Below are positions 1 through 4,608 of a stretch of 7,238 nucleotides of DNA, in pieces. Every line of letters begins with the position of its first letter. The stretch's first letter is position 1. The position numbers and the translations under genes are program-made. This DNA is from Rhodospirillaceae bacterium UBA6608 (lineage in GTDB: Bacteria > Pseudomonadota > Alphaproteobacteria > Rhodospirillales_A > Casp-alpha2): NCBI GenBank assembly GCA_002433335.1, contig DJHY01000151.1, positions 1 to 7,238 on the forward strand, read 5' to 3'. The notes under the pieces were generated by a model, which was not told the DNA's origin, did not search any database, and saw only the letters and a program-made list of their open reading frames with translations.

Positions 1-43
1 CGGCGGCGAAAGAAAGGATCGAATTTCGGGGCGGTATCGTCAT
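1..43 (-). CDS. Possible start of a further minus-strand gene, cut by the window edge
   Basis: An ATG at 43-41 lies five bases after the regulator's stop codon and opens a frame that stays free of stops to the edge of the window. The 14 visible residues begin MTIPPRNSILSFAA. The purine stretch just before the ATG (AGAGG) sits very close to the start, so ribosome-binding support is weak. If real, this would be the fifth gene of the minus-strand operon. Fourteen codons are too few to name a family, and an open frame this short can occur by chance. Confidence 0.3.
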   Translation of the reverse strand, partial: MTIPPRNSILSFAA

Positions 44-48
44 CGCCT

Positions 49-816
49 CTACCACCGACCGATCCGGGTGCGATATCGAAATGCCTCGGCGACGGCATGG
101 CGGATGCAGAAATCGATGGCCACGCCATTGACGTCGAAATTGGTTTGTTCGGTCCGCACGACGGTGTCGCCGGCGTCGATCTCAAGATGCTGCGCCAGTT
201 TCGGCGAGGCCTTGACCATGTCCATGACCACGTCGCCGAACGCGATGGCGATGCCGCGCGATTGTTCCAACAAGGTGCAGATGTCGCTGGTTTCCAGATC
301 GGCGTCGGACAAAAGATTGCCGAATTCGGGCAGAATATAACGTTCTTCGAAGCAGATCGGCGCGCCGTCAGCGAACCGCAGGCGGCGCACCGCCATCACC
401 ATGCTGGCCGGGGCCAGGCCCAGGGCCTGGCGAACCTGGCTGTTGGCTTTGACTTCGATGCGATCGATCAGTTTCGCGGTGGCCGAAACGCCGTTGGGGT
501 CGAGGGCTTCGCCCAGACCGCGCAGGCGGCGCATGTCCAATTCGGCTTTGACCCCGCGCACGAAATGGCCCTGGCCCTGATGGCTTTCGACCATGCCCGA
601 TTTTTTCAGGGCGTCCAGCGCGTGGCGGACCGTGACGCGGCTGACGCCGAACTTACGAACCAGGGAATGTTCCGACGGCAGGCGCGCGCCCGGCTGAATT
701 TCCCCCGCATGAATCCGACGCGCCAGCCAATCGCGGACCACGACGTACTTCGGAAGCGACTCGTTGTCTGGGTTCACGATCTTCGGGGTCACGATATTTT
801 GGGTCACGTGGTTCAT
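49..816 (-). CDS. GntR-family transcriptional regulator with UTRA domain (HutC subfamily)
   Basis: This 255-residue protein is a one-component, ligand-responsive DNA-binding regulator, the usual length for the HutC group. The winged helix-turn-helix spans about residues 22-88: the motif starting LPSEHSLVRKFGVSR (46-60), recognition-helix residues R60-x-T62-V63-R64, and the wing G81-Q-G83-H-F85-V86. A UTRA effector domain follows from about 108 to 248. It is the last certain gene of the operon, 42 bp after the HEAT-repeat gene, so it probably regulates this operon and itself. The effector is unknown; UTRA domains in this family bind small sugars, amino-acid derivatives or fatty acids. No strong Shine-Dalgarno precedes the ATG at 816. 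The first 20 residues lie outside the conserved domain, so a downstream GTG start is possible. The family call is firm; the target and ligand are inference. Confidence 0.93.
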   Translation of the reverse strand: MNHVTQNIVTPKIVNPDNESLPKYVVVRDWLARRIHAGEIQPGARLPSEHSLVRKFGVSRVTVRHALDALKKSGMVESHQGQGHFVRGVKAELDMRRLRGLGEALDPNGVSATAKLIDRIEVKANSQVRQALGLAPASMVMAVRRLRFADGAPICFEERYILPEFGNLLSDADLETSDICTLLEQSRGIAIAFGDVVMDMVKASPKLAQHLEIDAGDTVVRTEQTNFDVNGVAIDFCIRHAVAEAFRYRTRIGRW

Positions 817-858
817 GGCGGGGGACTTTGCCGGGGTTGCGGGATTGCCGTCTGATGC

Positions 859-1821
859 CTACTCGGCGCGGATGCGGCCGAGGGCCCAGCGGATGTTTTT
901 GCGAACGTCCGGGTCCGGGTCATCCAGGTGCGCTTCCAACGCGGGCACCGCTTCGGCCGAGGCGATTTCGCCCAGCGCCGCGGCGGCTTCTTTGCGCAGG
1001 TTGGAAATGTCGTGGTCCAGCGACGGGATGATTTCCGACACGGCCTCTGCGGCGCCGAGTTTGCCGAGCGAGCGGATCGACTTCTGCCGAACCTGCCAGT
1101 ATTCGTCGGCCAATGCCTTGCGCAGGGACGGGACGGCGACCGGGGACTGAACCTTGCACAAGGTTTCGGCGGCGACTTCGCGAACCTGCCAATCGCTGTC
1201 GGTCAGGGCCTGGGCCAGGGTTTCGGCGGCGGCGGTCGTCACCGAAAAGCCCAGGGCGCCGGCAGCGGTGCGGCGGACGCTTGCTTCCGGATCCTTCAGC
1301 ATCGACATCAGGGCGGGTAGGGCTTCTTCGGTTTTCAGATAGCCGACGACGCTGATCGCTTCGGACCGAACCGCGGCTTCCGGATCGCTCAGGGCATCCA
1401 GCGCCGGCTTCAGGCTTTCCGGGCGCTTCAGTTCACGCAGGGCGCGCAGGGCGCCGGCGCGGACAAAAGCGCTTTCGTGGCTGACGAACGGCAGGATCGG
1501 ATCGGCCGAGGCCGGATCCTTCAGTTCCGCCATGCTGTCGGCGGCGGCCTGGGCCACGGCCGGGTCGGAATCGACCAGGGCGATGACCAAGGCTTCCGCT
1601 GTTTCCGGGCCGTCGAATTCGGCCAGTGCCAGGGCGATCTGAAGACGGACTTCGCGGGCTTCGTCCGACAGAGCCTTCTTCAGGTAGGTGACGGCGGTCG
1701 GATCGGCGCTGTCGGCCAGGTCCATGATCGCGACCCGGCGGGTTGCCGGATCGGGATCTTCCAGGCGTTCGACGATGTCTTCGACCTCGTCGAACTGTTC
1801 AAAGGGTTCGAATGCGGACAT
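859..1821 (-). CDS. HEAT-repeat (PBS-lyase-type) protein, ten 31-residue repeats
   Basis: This 320-residue protein is made almost wholly of short HEAT-like alpha-hairpins. The Val-Arg position of each repeat recurs every 31 residues: 58-59, 89 (Arg replaced by Ala), 120-121, 151-152, 182-183, 213-214, 244-245, 275-276 (Leu-Arg) and 306-307, with a related TRR at 27-29. Each repeat has the form D-P-(x)-V-R-x-x-A-x-x-A-L-G, as in phycobilin-lyase HEAT proteins. No catalytic motif, signal peptide or membrane segment is seen, so it is probably a cytoplasmic binding scaffold. GAGGAG at 1834-1829 lies seven bases before the ATG and supports this start. The gene begins 15 bp after the ferredoxin gene, which implies translation together with the redox pair. 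A role in assembling, stabilising or docking that pair is inference; bilin-lyase activity is unlikely without phycobilisome genes. Confidence 0.92.
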   Translation of the reverse strand: MSAFEPFEQFDEVEDIVERLEDPDPATRRVAIMDLADSADPTAVTYLKKALSDEAREVRLQIALALAEFDGPETAEALVIALVDSDPAVAQAAADSMAELKDPASADPILPFVSHESAFVRAGALRALRELKRPESLKPALDALSDPEAAVRSEAISVVGYLKTEEALPALMSMLKDPEASVRRTAAGALGFSVTTAAAETLAQALTDSDWQVREVAAETLCKVQSPVAVPSLRKALADEYWQVRQKSIRSLGKLGAAEAVSEIIPSLDHDISNLRKEAAAALGEIASAEAVPALEAHLDDPDPDVRKNIRWALGRIRAE

Positions 1822-1828
1822 GAAGGCT

Positions 1829-1834
1829 CTCCTC
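1829..1834 (-). promoter_or_regulatory. Ribosome binding site of the HEAT-repeat gene
   Basis: The minus strand reads GAGGAG seven bases before the ATG at 1821. It lies in the 15-bp gap after the ferredoxin stop codon (TGA, 1839-1837). This fixes the HEAT protein's start and shows that it has its own strong translation signal inside the operon. Confidence 0.8.
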
Positions 1835-1836
1835 GG

Positions 1837-2070
1837 TCAACGCAGCAGGAAGGGGATGTTGACGCTGACGGCGCCCGTCGGGCAGTCGGCTTCGCACGGC
1901 ATGCAGTACCAGCATTCGTCGTACTTCATGAAGGCCTTGCCGGTGGTGTCCGAGATGCGCAACACGTCCAGCGGGCAGACGTCGACGCAAACGGTGCAGC
2001 CCTTGTCGGCAATGCATTTTCCTTCATCGACGACGACGGGGACGGAAGAGGGTTGTTCTGCGAGAGGCAT
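1837..2070 (-). CDS. Small 2[4Fe-4S] ferredoxin resembling the N-terminal half of AprB
   Basis: This 77-residue protein has eight cysteines in two sets: C19-x5-C25-x2-C28-x3-C32-P and C53-x2-C56-x2-C59-x3-C63-P, enough for two [4Fe-4S] clusters. The second set, CWYCMPCEADCP, matches the C-W-x-C arrangement of the APS reductase beta subunit, whose tryptophan (B48 in Archaeoglobus, from memory) lies between FAD and the nearest cluster. AprB is about 150 residues with a C-terminal arm that wraps the alpha subunit. Here the protein ends soon after the second cluster, so that arm is missing. The first set has a wider C-x5-C gap than the usual C-x2-C. AGGAGA at 2082-2077 supports the ATG. The gene lies 54 bp after the AprA-like flavoprotein gene, and electron transfer to or from that partner is the likely role. 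The fold is certain, the partnership probable. Confidence 0.92.
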   Translation of the reverse strand: MPLAEQPSSVPVVVDEGKCIADKGCTVCVDVCPLDVLRISDTTGKAFMKYDECWYCMPCEADCPTGAVSVNIPFLLR

Positions 2071-2124
2071 CGGATTTCTCCTGAATCTTGATCTGGTCTG
2101 GGGCGGCGGATGGGGGCTCGGGCG

Positions 2125-3864
2125 TTACGCCTGAGCCTTAACCCGCTGCTTGTCGTAGGCATCCTTCTCGTCGTCTTCGATGGGGATGATGTAGGGATCG
2201 ACTTCCTTTTTGCGGATCGTCATCTTGCCGTCGCCGTCCTTGGACAGGAGGGAGTGGCAGAACCAGTTCTCGTTGTCGCGTTCCGGATAGTCGGCGCGGT
2301 TGTGATACAGGCCCCACCGGCTTTCGGTGCGGAACAACGAGGCGAAGGCCGCCATGTCGGCGCAATCCATGATCGAGGACACTTCCAGCGAGCGCATCAG
2401 CTCGTGGGCGTTGCGCGCGACCATTTCGTTTTCCATGACCTCGCGCGTTTCGGCGAAGCGGTCCTGGGCCAGCTGCATCTTGCGGGTGACCTTGGGCGGC
2501 TGCAGGTAGTCGTTGACCAGACGGCGGGTCTTGTACTCGATCTGGTTCGGCGGAATACCGTCGGTGCGCTTGGTCGGGGCCAGCACGCGTTCCTTTTCGG
2601 CAGCGATGAAATCTTCGTCGATGTCGGCGAAGTCGACGTCGTTGACGAAGTCGATGGCATGTTCACCGGCGACGGCACCGTTGGTGAAGGCGCCCAGCAT
2701 GTAGTTGTGCGGCACGCTGGCCATGTCGCCCGCGGCGTACAGGCCCGGCACCGTGGTGCAGGCGTTGTCGTCGACGAACACACCCGAGGCCGAATGGCCC
2801 GAGCAGAAACCGATTTCCGAGATGTGCATTTCGATCATGCCGTGGCGATAGTCGTTGCCGCGGTTGATCTGGAAGCGACCGCGCGTCGGGCGTTCGACCT
2901 CGTGCAGGATGGTTTCGATTTCCGAAATGGTTTCATCGGCCAGGTGGTTGAGCTTCAGGAACACCGGCCCCTTGCCCGACTGCAGTTCGTTGTAGAACTC
3001 CTGCATCATCTGGCCGGACCAGTAATCGCACTCGATGAAGCGCATGCCTTCGTTGTTGGCGGTATAGCCGCCGAACGGCCCGGCGACATAGGCGCAGGCG
3101 GGGCCGTTGTAATCCTTGATCAACGGGTTGATCTGGAAGCATTCGAGGTTCGCCAGGCCCGCGCCGGCGTGATAGGCCATGGCGTAGCCGTCGCCCGAGT
3201 TGGCGGCGTTCTCGTACGTGCCGTACAGATAGCCCGAGGTCGGCAGACCCAGGCGGCCGGCGGCGCCCATACACAGGATCACGGCCTTGGCCCGGACCAC
3301 CAGGAATTCGGCGTTGCGGGTGTTGACGGCGATGGCGCCGGCGATGCGGCCGTCCTTGCCGGTCAGCAGGCGGGTCGCCATGTAGCGGTTCGAGATCAGC
3401 AGGCGTGCGCGCTTCAACTGGCGATACAGGGCCTTTTTGACCGTGTCGCCGTTGGGCATCGGCAGGACGTAGGTGCCGATGTGGTGCACCTTCTTGACGT
3501 CGTAGTCGCCGTTTTCGTCCTTCTGGAAGCGGATGCCGAAGTTATCCAGCTCCTGAATGATTTCGTAGCAGTTCTGGGCGTACTTATAGACCGCCGCCTG
3601 GTCGACGATGCCGTCGTTGGCGATGGTGATTTCCTTGACGTACTGCTCCGGGGTGGAGTGACCGGGGATGACGGCGTTGTTCAGGCCGTCCATGCCCATG
3701 GAGATCGCGCCCGAGCGTTTGACGTTGGCCTTTTCCAGCAGGATGACCTTCGCGTTCGGGTTTTTCTTTTTCGCCCTGTAGGCAGCCATCGGGCCAGCCG
3801 TGCCGCCGCCGATGACGAGAATGTCGCAATCGACCTGCGACATGCCTTCCGTAATTTCATCCAT
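2125..3864 (-). CDS. AprA-like FAD-dependent oxidoreductase (fumarate reductase/succinate dehydrogenase flavoprotein superfamily)
   Basis: This 579-residue flavoprotein starts with a Rossmann FAD site, G19-G-G21-x-x-G24, with acidic E44 ending the second strand, then R50-S-G-A. A second FAD contact is the GLYAAGD-type segment ending at D380. No histidine sits where SdhA/FrdA attach FAD covalently, so the FAD is probably non-covalent. Across its length it follows AprA rather than SdhA: EKA..RSG, a KDYNGP segment and a SGKGP-type motif recur in the same order. It is shorter than AprA (about 630-660) and appears to carry Leu (in FQINPLIKDY) where AprA has the substrate-binding Arg; that comparison is by hand and from memory. 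It probably pairs with the downstream AprB-like ferredoxin. AAAGGA at 3877-3872 supports the ATG at 3864 over Met8. The substrate is unknown; automated annotation would probably call it a fumarate reductase flavoprotein, which is too specific. Confidence 0.9.
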   Translation of the reverse strand: MDEITEGMSQVDCDILVIGGGTAGPMAAYRAKKKNPNAKVILLEKANVKRSGAISMGMDGLNNAVIPGHSTPEQYVKEITIANDGIVDQAAVYKYAQNCYEIIQELDNFGIRFQKDENGDYDVKKVHHIGTYVLPMPNGDTVKKALYRQLKRARLLISNRYMATRLLTGKDGRIAGAIAVNTRNAEFLVVRAKAVILCMGAAGRLGLPTSGYLYGTYENAANSGDGYAMAYHAGAGLANLECFQINPLIKDYNGPACAYVAGPFGGYTANNEGMRFIECDYWSGQMMQEFYNELQSGKGPVFLKLNHLADETISEIETILHEVERPTRGRFQINRGNDYRHGMIEMHISEIGFCSGHSASGVFVDDNACTTVPGLYAAGDMASVPHNYMLGAFTNGAVAGEHAIDFVNDVDFADIDEDFIAAEKERVLAPTKRTDGIPPNQIEYKTRRLVNDYLQPPKVTRKMQLAQDRFAETREVMENEMVARNAHELMRSLEVSSIMDCADMAAFASLFRTESRWGLYHNRADYPERDNENWFCHSLLSKDGDGKMTIRKKEVDPYIIPIEDDEKDAYDKQRVKAQA

Positions 3865-3967
3865 GGTTCCGTCCTTTCGGTCTTATTCGGAATATCTTGG
3901 TTTGTTCGGTGTTGGGGCCGCCGGGTGTGCCGAGTTCGGTGCCGTCGGCGGCCGTTAACTTGTTTGT
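3865..3967 (-). promoter_or_regulatory. Leader/promoter region of the AprA-like operon with candidate regulator sites
   Basis: This non-coding stretch precedes the flavoprotein start. It holds the Shine-Dalgarno AAAGGA (3877-3872), a perfect 11-base palindrome TATTCGGAATA (3884-3894), and the 6-mer TTCGGT at 3876, 3905 and 3935, spaced 29 and 30 bp. At the last two the match extends to GTTCGGTG (3904-3911 and 3934-3941). A GTTAAC palindrome lies at 3954-3959. I could not find a convincing -35/-10 pair. The palindrome is a plausible operator for the GntR regulator at the end of the operon, but nothing in the sequence proves the pairing. Confidence 0.4.
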
Positions 3968-4002
3968 GACAACCATGCTGCGCCGCAGCATTGGGTCTTG
4001 TC
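3968..4002 (-). terminator. Hairpin just after the DUF971 stop codon, possible terminator
   Basis: The core is the perfect palindrome ATGCTGCG-C-CGCAGCAT (3975-3991), which in RNA would form a 7-bp stem with a three-base loop. It is extended by CC:GG pairs across a bulge and by outer arms GACAA (3968-3972) and TTGTC (3998-4002). The structure begins six bases after the DUF971 stop (4011-4009), where a terminator would be expected. No U-rich run follows on the minus strand, so it may be a weak terminator, an mRNA 3'-end stabiliser, or a DNA-level operator for the operon below. Confidence 0.4.
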
Positions 4003-4008
4003 TGTCAA

Positions 4009-4350
4009 CTAATTGCCAACGCCGGCGATGGCCTCGGCCTGGTTGGCGCTAAGTCCCTGAAAAGCCAGGGCGCCGATGGCATCCCGGAGCATCTCCCAAG
4101 GAAAGATTCCTTTGGCGTAGCCGTCGGAAAACGTGATGTTGATGGCGTAGACGCCGACCGCTTCGACCGACTGAATGGTCAGATCTTCCTGCGGCGGCAC
4201 GTCCCATCCTTTGAGGCGCGCGCTTTCCGACCGGGCCGAGCGGCTCATGCTGCGCAGGGTCGTCGCGCGCAGGCTTTGACGCAGGCCGTCGGGCCAGGTG
4301 ATTTCCAGCGACGCGCGGTCGGCGGGGACGGTGATCCCGGTGGGTTGCAT
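4009..4350 (-). CDS. DUF971 domain protein (gamma-butyrobetaine hydroxylase-like N-terminal domain)
   Basis: This 113-residue protein is a stand-alone DUF971 domain, the fold also found at the N-terminus of gamma-butyrobetaine hydroxylase. The visible pattern is a strand with W-P-D-G (residues 19-22), a central basic segment, and the C-terminal signature F-S-D-G-Y-x-K-G-I-F-P-W-E-M-L, equivalent to the family's DDGH-(x)-GIYSW. An upstream ATG at 4428 is in frame, but AAGGAG at 4363-4358 lies seven bases before the ATG at 4350 and the conserved domain starts there, so the shorter form is chosen. No transmembrane or catalytic motif is seen. DUF971 is fused to Mrp/HCF101-type Fe-S carrier ATPases in plants and some bacteria, which hints at a role in Fe-S cluster delivery. 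It lies between two Fe-S redox loci, which fits that idea but does not prove it. Confidence 0.87.
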   Translation of the reverse strand: MQPTGITVPADRASLEITWPDGLRQSLRATTLRSMSRSARSESARLKGWDVPPQEDLTIQSVEAVGVYAINITFSDGYAKGIFPWEMLRDAIGALAFQGLSANQAEAIAGVGN

Positions 4351-4608
4351 GGGCGGGCTCCTTAAAAGCGGGGGGAGTAGGGTCCCGTGAAATTCTGCCC
4401 ATGATCCAAGCGCGAGGAGCCCCGCCAAAAAAGCAATTCGTTGACGAAGGCGTTTTTATTTTTCCCCGGCAATTAATTGACGGAACCGATCGGCCCGGCG
4501 CGGGCATAGTCCGCCCAACGTCGCCGCTCCCCCGCCGATGCACACGTGAGGTGGGCATTCCGGGGATCGGTGAAATTCAGCCAGATGTAGTCATAAGGAC
4601 ACCCGGCC
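4351..4608. promoter_or_regulatory. Divergent intergenic region between DUF971 and korA
   Basis: These 258 bases must hold promoters for the minus-strand DUF971 gene and the plus-strand korAB genes. Most is GC-rich, but 4427-4480 is an AT-rich island. It contains an inverted repeat TTCGT-TG-ACGAA (4437-4448), a T-rich tract (4453-4463) and the perfect palindrome CAATTAATTG (4470-4479). TTGACG occurs at 4441 and 4477 as possible plus-strand -35 boxes, but no good -10 lies 16-18 bases after either; CATAGT (4505-4510) is 22 bases from the second. Both genes have strong Shine-Dalgarno sites at the ends of this region. No small gene with a ribosome site is evident inside it. Confidence 0.5.
4594..4599 (+). 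promoter_or_regulatory. Ribosome binding site of korA
   Basis: TAAGGA lies nine bases before the ATG at 4609. It supports this start even though the first 22 or so residues of KorA are a variable, proline-rich extension ahead of the conserved domain. Confidence 0.75.

Noticed and set aside
97..855. A 252-codon plus-strand open frame opposite the GntR gene
   Set aside because: It is a shadow frame with low-complexity His/Asp/Gly/Ala content. The minus strand has a complete GntR-UTRA protein.
859..1821. Calling the HEAT protein a phycocyanobilin lyase subunit (CpcE/F)
   Set aside because: Only the generic repeat matches. No phycobiliprotein gene is present and the neighbours are redox proteins.
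2125..3864. Calling the flavoprotein succinate dehydrogenase/fumarate reductase SdhA/FrdA
   Set aside because: There is no histidine for covalent FAD at the expected site, no membrane anchor or SdhB-type iron-sulfur subunit nearby, and the motif order fits AprA better.
2110..3969. A 619-codon plus-strand open frame opposite the AprA-like gene
   Set aside because: It mirrors the codon bias of the true minus-strand gene, has no recognisable domain and no ribosome site, and runs into the non-coding leader. The minus strand encodes clear FAD motifs.
4351..4428. N-terminal extension of the DUF971 protein from an ATG at 4428
   Set aside because: The Shine-Dalgarno AAGGAG lies inside this stretch, seven bases before the ATG at 4350, and the conserved domain begins there.
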